Source of the DNA: Paenibacillus lignilyticus
Lineage (GTDB): Bacteria > Bacillota > Bacilli > Paenibacillales > Paenibacillaceae
DNA: 64,000 nt
NCBI RefSeq assembly: GCF_017942085.1
Contig: NZ_JAGKSP010000008.1
Location: 62,001 to 126,000, forward strand
Direction: 5' to 3'
The position numbers and the translations under genes are program-made. This document shows positions 50,549-58,919 of this stretch, one piece after another. The notes beneath the pieces are model-generated. The model saw nothing but the letters and a program-made list of their open reading frames with translations. It did no database searches and had not been told where the DNA came from. How positions within the stretch are numbered: the stretch's first letter is position 1; every line of letters begins with the position of its first letter.

Positions 50549-52255
50549 TTATTGCATTTTAGCCAAATTGTTCTGATACTCTTTGGTACGGAAAGCTTCG
50601 ATGTCTTTCAAACCAAGCTTCTCCGCTTTGTCCTTCATATCGTTGAAGGCGTTAACGGCTTCCTGCTCGGATTTGCTCATGACGGCCTTTGCGAAGCCGG
50701 TTTTGATCAAATCTTCAATCTGCTGATTGACGATGGTAAGCGGATTATCCACCGAGAAGACGACGCGTCTTGCCGTATTGTCATAGATCGTATCCTTCAG
50801 GTTCGTGTTCATCAGCGCTTTCCACTTGTCTTCCATGTTGAAGTTCTGGTCGTACCAAGCGGTGCTCTTATTGTCGTCACTCATGAGGCCTTGCGGATGG
50901 GCGAGCCAAATTTGATTCCAACCCGTGAGCTCATCTTCCTTCTCAAAATCAAGCGTACCCGCAAACAGCTCCTTCTTGTGCTCCTCGTTGAAGGACCATT
51001 TGCCGCCTTCTTCATAGTTCCAGACCGACTCCGGCAAATTCGGAATCCCCCAGCCCAATAAACGCGTGCCGATTGGCGTCATTTCAAAATCAAGGAATTT
51101 GATGATATCTTCGGGATGTTCTTCTTTATCCGTAATGACGGTGTAATTCCAGCCCGTTGTATCTTTGGGCGACAAGTAAGCAGCTTCGGCCTCCGGCGCT
51201 TTCAAGCCGATTTGCACGTAGCGCTGCTCATCCGTCCAGCCCTGCATGGTCGTCTTCCATACCTCATGGCCGGCATTCCACGACTGCCACCAAGGTCCGA
51301 TATGGCCGAGTATGCGTTCGTTCGAGAACTTCAGCTTCCAGTCATCGAATTTGTTCAGGAAGCTGTCCGGATCCATCAGCCCTTCGCGGTAGAAGCGATT
51401 ATAATATTTCACTGCTTCCAGACCTTCCGACGTATTCAGCCAGTGCGTCAGGTTGTGGCTCGCATCTTCTTTGTAGCCGTCCTTCAAGCCCCAGATGCCC
51501 ATTACGTTGTTGATGCCCACCTGATCGTTCCAGGAAATCGCGTACGTTTTCTCACCCTGCGCATTCTTCGGATGATCGGCCACCATTTGCTTCAGCACAT
51601 TGTAGTAATCATCCGGCGTCTCGATCTTCGGCGAGCCCATCGCTTGATACCAATCCCAGCGAATATGGGCGCTAAAATCCGGAATCGGCAGGTAACCCCA
51701 GCCTCTTGGCACTCCCCAGAGTTTGCCGTCCTTGTCCAAGTAAGAGCTATATTTGGCACCGAGTTCCTTTTTGATGTTCGGGCCGTACTTATCCACCAGT
51801 GGGGCCAAGTCGATCAGCTTGCCTTGCGAGCGCCATTTGTCCAGCGATTCGCTGTCAATCGAAGACATCACGCCGGGGTAATCGCTGGAAGCAAGCATCA
51901 GGTTCAGCTTCTCTTTGCCATCCACATCATAGGAGGTTTTCTTCACGTCTACGTTGAAGTTCTCGAGGATATAATCATGAATCGCAACTAATTTCTTAGC
52001 CGCTTTGTCGGGATTTTCTTTGTCTGCGGAATAGTAATCGATCGTAATCGTCTTCTCCGGAACCGTCCAGCCAAACGCATTGACCTTCGGCGCAGCTGCC
52101 GCATCTGTCTCTGTATTCTGCTGCGTGTTCGTTGCTGCACCATTGGAGTCATTGCCCGTATTCGCATCCTTTGCGTTGTCCGAGCAGCCGGCCAGCAAAC
52201 CCCCGGTTAGAAGCACCGAGCCTAATACCACAGCCGTACTCTTTCTAAATTTCAT
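50549..52255 (-). CDS. Extracellular solute-binding lipoprotein, LplA/YtcQ type
   Basis: A 568-residue lipoprotein: lipobox LAGC near residue 24, an Asn/Thr/Ala-rich linker, then a large bilobal binding domain of the LplA class (long for CUT1 binding proteins). It delivers an oligosaccharide to the two downstream permeases. It is the first gene of the transporter unit; a cre-like site lies 127 bp upstream, and the YesMN-type genes lie just before it in the same direction. Confidence 0.9.
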   Translation of the reverse strand: MKFRKSTAVVLGSVLLTGGLLAGCSDNAKDANTGNDSNGAATNTQQNTETDAAAAPKVNAFGWTVPEKTITIDYYSADKENPDKAAKKLVAIHDYILENFNVDVKKTSYDVDGKEKLNLMLASSDYPGVMSSIDSESLDKWRSQGKLIDLAPLVDKYGPNIKKELGAKYSSYLDKDGKLWGVPRGWGYLPIPDFSAHIRWDWYQAMGSPKIETPDDYYNVLKQMVADHPKNAQGEKTYAISWNDQVGINNVMGIWGLKDGYKEDASHNLTHWLNTSEGLEAVKYYNRFYREGLMDPDSFLNKFDDWKLKFSNERILGHIGPWWQSWNAGHEVWKTTMQGWTDEQRYVQIGLKAPEAEAAYLSPKDTTGWNYTVITDKEEHPEDIIKFLDFEMTPIGTRLLGWGIPNLPESVWNYEEGGKWSFNEEHKKELFAGTLDFEKEDELTGWNQIWLAHPQGLMSDDNKSTAWYDQNFNMEDKWKALMNTNLKDTIYDNTARRVVFSVDNPLTIVNQQIEDLIKTGFAKAVMSKSEQEAVNAFNDMKDKAEKLGLKDIEAFRTKEYQNNLAKMQ

Positions 52256-52381
52256 CCTTTCATCCCCCTAACAGAATAGTGATTCGCTCGAGCTGCAATG
52301 TTTACATGACTTATACTAGGGGACATGAACGGAATTGAGGATGTACATATCTTCACGAGTATGTGTTATTCATCACTGGAA

Positions 52382-52395
52382 TGATAGCGTTTACA
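52382..52395. promoter_or_regulatory. cre site upstream of the binding-protein gene
   Basis: TGATAGCGTTTACA matches the cre consensus TGWNANCGNTNWCA completely. It overlaps the stop codon of the response-regulator gene and lies 127 bp upstream of the binding-protein start. CcpA repression of the transporter operon is inferred. Confidence 0.65.
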
Positions 52396-53428
52396 CGAGC
52401 TTTCGGTATTCGCTTGGCGTGACGCCAACGACCTTCTTGAACAGCTTGGTGAAATGCGGGTAATCCGGATAGCCCACCCGCTCGCCGACCTCATAGGTTT
52501 TGAGCTGTTTCTGCTGACTCAGCAGCCCCTTCGCTCGCTCAATCCGGTATTCGATCAAGTAGGAGATGAACGACTTGCCTGTCTCCTGCTTGAACATATT
52601 ATAGAAATGCGTGACGGAAATATTGAGCACCGAGAGCAGCTCTTCCAGCTTAAACTGGGGATCGGCGTAACGGGCCTGAATAACCGCAATTGCCTCGTGA
52701 ATGAGGGAGTGTTTCCCCCAATTTCGGCTGCTTCTTACTTGACCAAGCTCATGAAGAAGCATGTCGTGAAAGTCCTGTATCATCTCCGAGAGCTGCTCTC
52801 TCCATACAAGATGGAAGGCAAGCGGCGTTCCCCGCTCTTCTGCTTGATGCCGAATGGCGGCAGCGGTGTCGAGCAAGCTTTCTTTCTTCTGCTCATCCGG
52901 CAGCTCGTAGCTCAGAATCATGCGCACAACCTCTTCGGCCGCCGCTTTCACGCCGCGCTCGTCCACTTTCCAAATCAGCTCGAACAACCCTCCGGATACT
53001 TGCAGGCATTGGAACATCAGGTCGCTCTTCGTGCGGCAGCATTCGATTCTCTCCCGATGCTTCTCATAGAGCCCTATCATGAGTTCCTTAACGGCAGAGA
53101 CGCGAATCGGCTTCAAAATATAATCGGCCACGCCATATCGCAGCGCTTCCCGCGCGTAATCAAACTCACCGTACCCGGATAGGATCACGATTTCCGGTTT
53201 CCAGCCCTTCTCGTGAATGGCGCGAATCAGCTCCAGCCCGCCCATGACAGGCATGCTGATATCGGTAATAATGACATGCGGCTGCTCCCGCTCCGCCATT
53301 TCCAGCGCTTCTTGACCGTCCATCGCATCTCCGACTATGACGAAATCAGGATGCGTGTCGGTTAATATTTTGCGCATGCTCAGCTTGATCATCGGTTCAT
53401 CGTCAACCAGCAAGATGCGGTAGCTCAT
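52391..53428 (-). CDS. AraC-type response regulator, YesN family
   Basis: A 345-residue response regulator: receiver domain with D56 as phosphoacceptor (HVIITDISMP) and Lys in YILKPIRV, a middle linker, and a C-terminal AraC HTH pair (KLEELLSVLNISVTHFYNMFKQETGKSF and YEVGERVGYPDYPHFTKLFKK). It overlaps the histidine kinase gene by 26 bp and is directly followed by the transporter operon, which it should control. Confidence 0.92.
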   Translation of the reverse strand: MSYRILLVDDEPMIKLSMRKILTDTHPDFVIVGDAMDGQEALEMAEREQPHVIITDISMPVMGGLELIRAIHEKGWKPEIVILSGYGEFDYAREALRYGVADYILKPIRVSAVKELMIGLYEKHRERIECCRTKSDLMFQCLQVSGGLFELIWKVDERGVKAAAEEVVRMILSYELPDEQKKESLLDTAAAIRHQAEERGTPLAFHLVWREQLSEMIQDFHDMLLHELGQVRSSRNWGKHSLIHEAIAVIQARYADPQFKLEELLSVLNISVTHFYNMFKQETGKSFISYLIEYRIERAKGLLSQQKQLKTYEVGERVGYPDYPHFTKLFKKVVGVTPSEYRKLV

Positions 53429-55235
53429 CGGGCTTCTCCTCCTTTGCTTTCGCCTGAAGCGGCAGCATTAATTGAATCGTCGTTCCATTCTCATCCGAAG
53501 CGGCAATGTACAGGCCATACGGTTCTCCGAAGAGCATCCGCAGGCGCGCATGCACATTATGCAGCCCGATAGACAGCGATCCCTCTTGGGGGCTGAAGCG
53601 GTTCGAGGAGTCGATTTCATTTTGCGAAAAGACTGCATTGTAACGCTCCATAACTTCAGGCGCCATTCCTTGTCCGGTATCCGTGATCACCAGCACGAAT
53701 CGGTTGTCATCGGCAATATCGCCGGCGATTCGTATCGCGCCGGGACGGAGTTTATGCCGCTCATAGCCATGCTTGAAGCAGTTCTCCACAATCGGCTGAA
53801 GCGTCGAACGAACAGCCGGAATCGAGGCCGCCACCGTACGATCGACGTCAATCCGGTATGTAAACGTCGGATACCGCTCGGATTGAATCGCGAGATAAGC
53901 TTCAATATGCTGGATTTCATCAGCCAAATGCACGCCGCCGTTCGGATTTTGCACATTGTAGCGGAACATGTCCCCTAAGGAGACAATCATATTGCTTATC
54001 TTCTCGTTTCCTTCCACGATGGCATTGGAGTTAATAAACTCAAGCGTATTATATAAAAAATGAGGATTGATCTGCGCTTGCATCGCATGCAGCAGCGACT
54101 CCTTCTGCTTCACTTCAAGCTCTTTCTCCCGCAGCTCTGAAACATGCACGATTTCAATGAGCCGTTTGATTTCCTCGACCATTTTATTAAAGCCGCGATA
54201 CAAGCTGCCAATTTCATGCCCGCCTTCATTCGGAGCCTTAACGGTGAAATCGCCCATTTCTGCGCTCTTCATGAGCTGCAGCAGCTTCACCAGGGATTTG
54301 GTAATGGAGTACACCACCCCGCTGGCAGCCAACATCGACAACAAGAACAGCAATACGAGCACAACGATAGAAATCCGGCTGACGGTGACGATGGATTGAT
54401 TCAGCTCCGACAGCAGCACCTCTGAGATTAAGGTCAAATCGGTACGATCCGAGCGGATGAACACGACCAGCTTCTTGCCTTGATCCGTGTTCATGGTGAA
54501 GGTTCCGCTTTGCTTCGTGCCCATCTCTTTCAGATAGTTAGGCGGAACAACCTGCGACAGCTGATCATCCTGCGGATGATAGATGACTTGATTGGCGGTA
54601 TCCGCTACCCATACAAAGCCTGTCCGCCCAAGCTGCACCTGCTGAATGATATGAACCATCTCATCGCGCTTGAGATCCACAATAAGCATGCCCTGCTTCA
54701 TCCTGCTTTGCGGCGGATTAAACTTCATGGCCATCGCTACGACCCGAGTGCTCGGCGTCCCTTCGAAGCCCATAATCCGAAATCGGCCCGGCGACTTCAG
54801 CCGTTTGAGATAGAGCGAATAACGCTGCTCCGCGAGCATAAAGCTGGAGCTGGAGGTCGCCTTAACGCGGTCCGAGATAAGCGAGATGCCTTGAATATCC
54901 TGCCGATTCATGACGATCTTGGCAAACAGCTCTTTCTCGATCCGATACGAAAGCTCATACCGTTTGATGGGGTCGTCATCCTGATTGTTGAGAAACGCCC
55001 CGGTCAGATCGCTCGCCAGCATCGGCAGCATCGTCCGCTGCACTTCCGTGAAATACGTCTCCAAATGCAAATTGACCTGGTTCACCATTTGGATGCTGGA
55101 ATCCACCGCATTGTTTTCAATGACCTGATAAGTCCGCTCATACCAGATCCAGCCGAGGATCGGCAGCGGAAAATAGAGAAAAATCATAATGAAAAGCAGC
55201 TTCTTCTGAAGTGAAATGGGTTTTAAACGCTTCAT
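53403..55235 (-). CDS. Sensor histidine kinase, YesM family
   Basis: A 610-residue membrane kinase: N-terminal helix (residues about 12-32), an extracytoplasmic dCache-like sensor of about 250 residues, a second helix near 290-310 (VVLVLLFLLSMLAASGVVYSI), HAMP, His_kinase domain (HAMQAQINPHFLYNTLEFI with the phosphorylated His) and HATPase (DTGQGMAPEV; SIGLHNVHARL). It pairs with the YesN-type regulator. The sensed ligand is probably an extracellular sugar or the binding protein. Confidence 0.92.
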   Translation of the reverse strand: MKRLKPISLQKKLLFIMIFLYFPLPILGWIWYERTYQVIENNAVDSSIQMVNQVNLHLETYFTEVQRTMLPMLASDLTGAFLNNQDDDPIKRYELSYRIEKELFAKIVMNRQDIQGISLISDRVKATSSSSFMLAEQRYSLYLKRLKSPGRFRIMGFEGTPSTRVVAMAMKFNPPQSRMKQGMLIVDLKRDEMVHIIQQVQLGRTGFVWVADTANQVIYHPQDDQLSQVVPPNYLKEMGTKQSGTFTMNTDQGKKLVVFIRSDRTDLTLISEVLLSELNQSIVTVSRISIVVLVLLFLLSMLAASGVVYSITKSLVKLLQLMKSAEMGDFTVKAPNEGGHEIGSLYRGFNKMVEEIKRLIEIVHVSELREKELEVKQKESLLHAMQAQINPHFLYNTLEFINSNAIVEGNEKISNMIVSLGDMFRYNVQNPNGGVHLADEIQHIEAYLAIQSERYPTFTYRIDVDRTVAASIPAVRSTLQPIVENCFKHGYERHKLRPGAIRIAGDIADDNRFVLVITDTGQGMAPEVMERYNAVFSQNEIDSSNRFSPQEGSLSIGLHNVHARLRMLFGEPYGLYIAASDENGTTIQLMLPLQAKAKEEKPDELPHLAG

Positions 55236-55347
55236 AGATAACCCTCCAATAAGGACGGATGTCGCCGTCTTAGACGCTGATCGCGAGATCAGTCGATGTG
55301 ATTGATGATCAAGGGACGATTAGAATTTGAATATAATCGATAATCTT

Positions 55348-55361
55348 TGAAAGCGCTATAA
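55348..55361. promoter_or_regulatory. cre-like site upstream of the YesMN-type operon
   Basis: TGAAAGCGCTATAA fits the cre consensus with one mismatch and lies 113 bp upstream of the kinase start, in the divergent gap with the glycosyltransferase cluster. Nothing else certain was seen in 55236-55501. Confidence 0.45.
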
Positions 55362-55501
55362 GCAATCAATTGGGCCGCTGGCCTTCGCGGACTGGGCATA
55401 ACCGGAATGTTCATCGCCCCCTACCCATACAATGGATGGATGAGTCAAAAAGTCTGCGCGCTGCCCTGCGGCAGTGCCTTCAAACGGTGGGATGAGCTGA
55501 A

Positions 55502-56698
55502 ATGGCAGATACCATTGTGTTGTTCCCGCATTGCACGTGGGAAACGTTTCCCTATCGTGCAATTATAGAGTCGGCCTGCCGCGGGCGGGATGTCTATGTC
55601 GCAGCTTCGGCGGCCGCAATGGCCGGTGCTCCGGAGCGTTATCGCGCTATTGCGCCGGAGGCGCTTGCCGATATCCCGTGGGCAAGTACGGCTGCGATCG
55701 TTACGCATCCCTGCTGGATTTATGAGGTTGCCGGCAGACAGGCGGAAGCCTTGATTATGCTTCTTCCCGCTGAGCTTGAACAAGGGGATGAAGCATATTT
55801 GCACTGCCGCGACGCCTTGTGCGCGGCGGCAACGCTTGTTGTGGCCGGCTCGGAGCCGTTCTACTTCGAGCAGTGGTTTCGGCGCGGCCGCGTCTTCATG
55901 CAGGATGGCATCGACACCGCGGCAGACGCGATTGCCGCGGCAGCCGTCAGCGACGCCGTCAGCGGGAAGGGGGTTGCTTCGCTGGCGCGGCTGCAGCTGC
56001 TGCGCCGATGTGATTTCCGCGAGGAGCAGTTGAAGCTGCTGCTGCCTTCGGCGATGCAGTCTTTTTTTCAAACGGTCTATTCCTATTTGCTTGGTGACGC
56101 CGATAAGGCCGAGCAGCTGGGTAAGGCGGCGTTCGAGCGGGCGATCTTCACGGGCGATTCCGGCGCGATTACGACTTATTTTCGCTTCTTATCTGCCGTA
56201 AGGCTGCTGCAAGGGCGGCTTTCGGAAGCGATTGATACGTATGGGATCAGTGCAGTCACCGAACATGAACGTGGCGCGTTCTCGGAGCTGGTTGGGTTAC
56301 TGGCTGCAGGAAGAGACACACTGGCCACGGCGTTGCTCTATCGGTTGAATGACGATTACCGCCGCGCCGAAGAACTGTTGAAGCCGCTTGCCGGCAGCGC
56401 CGGTCCGGATGCCGATGTGCGAAGTCGCGCTGCGGAGCTCTTGGTTGATGTTTATCTGCTGACCGGACGGCCCGATGCGGCTTTGCCTCTAATGGAATCG
56501 TCGCCTCGCAGTGTGCAGGGCCGATTGAAACGGCTGCAACTGGAGGGGAAGGTTCTGGCGCTGCAAGGCGAGCGGCATGCTGCCGTGCATGCCATGCTGC
56601 AGGCCGCCATGACCGGCATGGAACCGCTGAAAGCAATAGCTGAACTGGCCGCGGTCGACTACAAAGCCCATCAGCTGGCAGAGGGGGAATATGCGTGA
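55502..56698 (+). CDS. TPR-like protein of a glycosyltransferase cluster
   Basis: A 398-residue protein, not recognised to family level. The N-terminal 145 residues have alternating hydrophobic strands and helices (TIVLFPHCTWETFPYRAII; DVYVAASAAAM; AAIVTHPCWIY; TLVVAGSEPFYFEQW), suggesting a Rossmann-like fold. Residues 185-395 are helical repeats with TPR-like spacing (FFQTVYSYLLGDADKAEQLGKAAFERAI; LLVDVYLLTGRPDAALPLM). It overlaps the next glycosyltransferase by 4 bp and probably assists cell-surface glycan or glycoprotein assembly. Confidence 0.72.
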   Translation: MADTIVLFPHCTWETFPYRAIIESACRGRDVYVAASAAAMAGAPERYRAIAPEALADIPWASTAAIVTHPCWIYEVAGRQAEALIMLLPAELEQGDEAYLHCRDALCAAATLVVAGSEPFYFEQWFRRGRVFMQDGIDTAADAIAAAAVSDAVSGKGVASLARLQLLRRCDFREEQLKLLLPSAMQSFFQTVYSYLLGDADKAEQLGKAAFERAIFTGDSGAITTYFRFLSAVRLLQGRLSEAIDTYGISAVTEHERGAFSELVGLLAAGRDTLATALLYRLNDDYRRAEELLKPLAGSAGPDADVRSRAAELLVDVYLLTGRPDAALPLMESSPRSVQGRLKRLQLEGKVLALQGERHAAVHAMLQAAMTGMEPLKAIAELAAVDYKAHQLAEGEYA

Positions 56699-57450
56699 GC
56701 GATGCGCCTCGGCCGCTTCGCAAGGCAAGCGGCAATAAGCTGACGGCTATGATGCAGGTTCGTAACGAGGCCGGTCGTTATCTGGAGGCCGCGCTGGCCG
56801 ACTTGTCCGAGTTTGTCGATGAGATCGTCATCGTCGATGATGCGAGCGACGACGGGACGCCGGACATTTGCAGCTCCTTCCCGAAGGTGAAATTGTTGGT
56901 GCGGCTGGAGCAGCCGCTGTTCGGGGAAGAGGCGCGGCTTCGCCAGCTGCTGTGGGAGGCGGCTTTGCGGACTGAGCCGGACTGGCTGCTGTCTATTGAT
57001 GCGGATGAATTTTTTGAGCAGAAGGCCAAGTCGCAGATTCGAGGGCTTATCGACCAGGATCGGTACGACTGGGTTGCTTTTCGCATGTATGATTTCTGGG
57101 GCTCGCTCGCCTACTATCGGGACGACCCGTTATGGCAGCTGCATAAGCGGCATACGATGATGCTTGTCCGCTACTTGCCGCTCTACTCCTACTTCTATCC
57201 GGCATGGAACCATCACGTGCCGCGGCTGCCGATCTCTTGCTCCGCGTTGACAGGCTTTCAATCCGGGCTTCGAGTCAAACATTATGGCTGGGCCGGCGAC
57301 GATGCGCAGCGAAAGGCCAAATACGACCGCTATATGCAAAATGATCCCCGCGGCGAGTGGGGCAGCTTGGAGCACTATGCCTCCATCCTCGATCCCCAAC
57401 CGCATCTTGTACGCTGGCAGGAGGATGAGGAAGCAGGTGGGAAAGCATGA
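56695..57450 (+). CDS. Glycosyltransferase family 2
   Basis: A 251-residue GT-A-fold enzyme: MMQVRNEAGRYLEAALADL at the N terminus, EIVIVDDASDDGTPDI (first nucleotide-sugar Asp) and LLSIDADEFFE (DxD metal site). It resembles the SunS/YveQ-like single-domain group. It is coupled to both neighbours by ATGA overlaps. Donor and acceptor are unknown. Confidence 0.88.
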   Translation: MSDAPRPLRKASGNKLTAMMQVRNEAGRYLEAALADLSEFVDEIVIVDDASDDGTPDICSSFPKVKLLVRLEQPLFGEEARLRQLLWEAALRTEPDWLLSIDADEFFEQKAKSQIRGLIDQDRYDWVAFRMYDFWGSLAYYRDDPLWQLHKRHTMMLVRYLPLYSYFYPAWNHHVPRLPISCSALTGFQSGLRVKHYGWAGDDAQRKAKYDRYMQNDPRGEWGSLEHYASILDPQPHLVRWQEDEEAGGKA

Positions 57451-58847
57451 AGACGGTCACGATACTGACGCACAGCTACTTGAATGGGTATTCGGAGGGC
57501 GAGGCTTACTCGAAGCCGTTCGGAGGGGGCTTGGAGCGTTATATTTTCGACTTATGCGGCGTCATTCAGGCGCGAGGCTGGCGTGCCGTTGTGTATCAGC
57601 TGTCGTATTTTCGCAGCTTCGAAACAACCTATAACGGTGTGGCCGTGCGGGGTTTTGCCTATGAGCTTAATGATATTGCCGGCGCGTTCGAGCGGATGGC
57701 AGCCGAGGCTGAGGGACTTATTATTTATGGCAGCTGTCTGTGGCATCCGATTCGGTATGTAACGGGCAGTATCGGGATTTGCCACGGCGTCAGCTGGGAT
57801 TGGCATGATATGAGCGAGGCGGTCAAAGCGGATGTCGCCGTTATGATTCAACGTGCGGTCAGCGGCTTGGAGCGGATCGTGACCGTCGACTCTCATTTTC
57901 AGACCTATTGCCGCTCCTGCTGCTCGTATGACGATGCGGAGCGGCTCGTCCTGCTGCCGAACTCGGTGGATACGGCGTGGTTTACCCCGGGCGGGGAATT
58001 GGAAGATGAGGAACCCGCGGATAAGGAGCCTGAGGTTGAGGAGTATGCGGAAAAGGTAGTGAAACTGGGGGTTGTCACTGAGGCGGATGGAGAACAGGCA
58101 TCGGAGGAACATCGAGATGGGGATGGAAATGGGGAGTTTGCATTAGAAGTTGCTGACCCGGATGGATGTGATGCGGCGGCGGCAGCCAGTGAAGTTAGGA
58201 GTGAAGGTGCAGCGGCGAGCACTAATGAGCCGATTAAAGCTGCCATACACCTATTTATTCAACCGGAGTCTGTGTCCCGCGGGCTTCGGCTGCTCTATCC
58301 AAGGCGGCTAAGCTACGAGCGCGGCATCGTGCCGATGATGCTCATTACCGATCGGCTGCTCGCTGAGATGCCGAAGCTTACAGTGGAGTTTGCCGGCGAG
58401 CTTGTGGAAGGCACGCCGGTCGCACTGGCTTTCTACACCTGGCTGAAAAGTCACCCTTATCGCGATCGAATCGTGCATCATACCTATGCGTTCACATCCG
58501 TGCGGGATGCTTATCGGGCTGCGGATGTCGCCGTTATTCCAACGGTCTATTCGGAAGGAACCTCCCTCTCCTGCCTGGAGGCGATGAGCTGCGGCGTTGC
58601 CATAGTCGCCACCAATGTCGGCGGCCTTAACGACCTGATCACCGATGACTTTAACGGACGCCTTGTCTCGCCAACGGAGCAAGCGTTGTATACCGCTGTG
58701 CGTGAGCTTCTTATGGACGAAGAACGGAGGCTGCGGTATGGCGCGGATGCAAGGCGCACGGCTTTCGCTTTCGATATCGGCAGATGGCAGCAGCGGTGGG
58801 GTGCGTTGTTGGAGGAACAGTTGGAGCGGCGGGACTCGCAGAACTGA
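57447..58847 (+). CDS. Glycosyltransferase family 4 with acidic insertion
   Basis: A 466-residue GT-B retaining glycosyltransferase. The N-terminal lobe carries FGGGLERYIFDLC; the C-terminal lobe has SEGTSLSCLEAMSCGVAIVATNVGG with the catalytic E-x7-E. Residues about 183-264, between the lobes, are a low-complexity Glu/Asp/Ala-rich stretch, not expected in the family. It is last in the three-gene cluster, with a bidirectional terminator behind it. Confidence 0.87.
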   Translation: MKTVTILTHSYLNGYSEGEAYSKPFGGGLERYIFDLCGVIQARGWRAVVYQLSYFRSFETTYNGVAVRGFAYELNDIAGAFERMAAEAEGLIIYGSCLWHPIRYVTGSIGICHGVSWDWHDMSEAVKADVAVMIQRAVSGLERIVTVDSHFQTYCRSCCSYDDAERLVLLPNSVDTAWFTPGGELEDEEPADKEPEVEEYAEKVVKLGVVTEADGEQASEEHRDGDGNGEFALEVADPDGCDAAAAASEVRSEGAAASTNEPIKAAIHLFIQPESVSRGLRLLYPRRLSYERGIVPMMLITDRLLAEMPKLTVEFAGELVEGTPVALAFYTWLKSHPYRDRIVHHTYAFTSVRDAYRAADVAVIPTVYSEGTSLSCLEAMSCGVAIVATNVGGLNDLITDDFNGRLVSPTEQALYTAVRELLMDEERRLRYGADARRTAFAFDIGRWQQRWGALLEEQLERRDSQN

Positions 58848-58890
58848 AAAAGGAAGCAGCCCGGATGGATGTCCAGGGCTGCCTCCTTTC
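58848..58890. terminator. Bidirectional terminator, glycosyltransferase / GH27 genes
   Basis: AAAGGAAGCAGCCC/GGGCTGCCTCCTTT with one mismatch, A and T runs on both sides, between convergent genes ending at 58847 and 58920. Confidence 0.85.
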
Positions 58891-58919
58891 ATTTGATGCC
58901 TACTATGCCAAGCAGTGAG

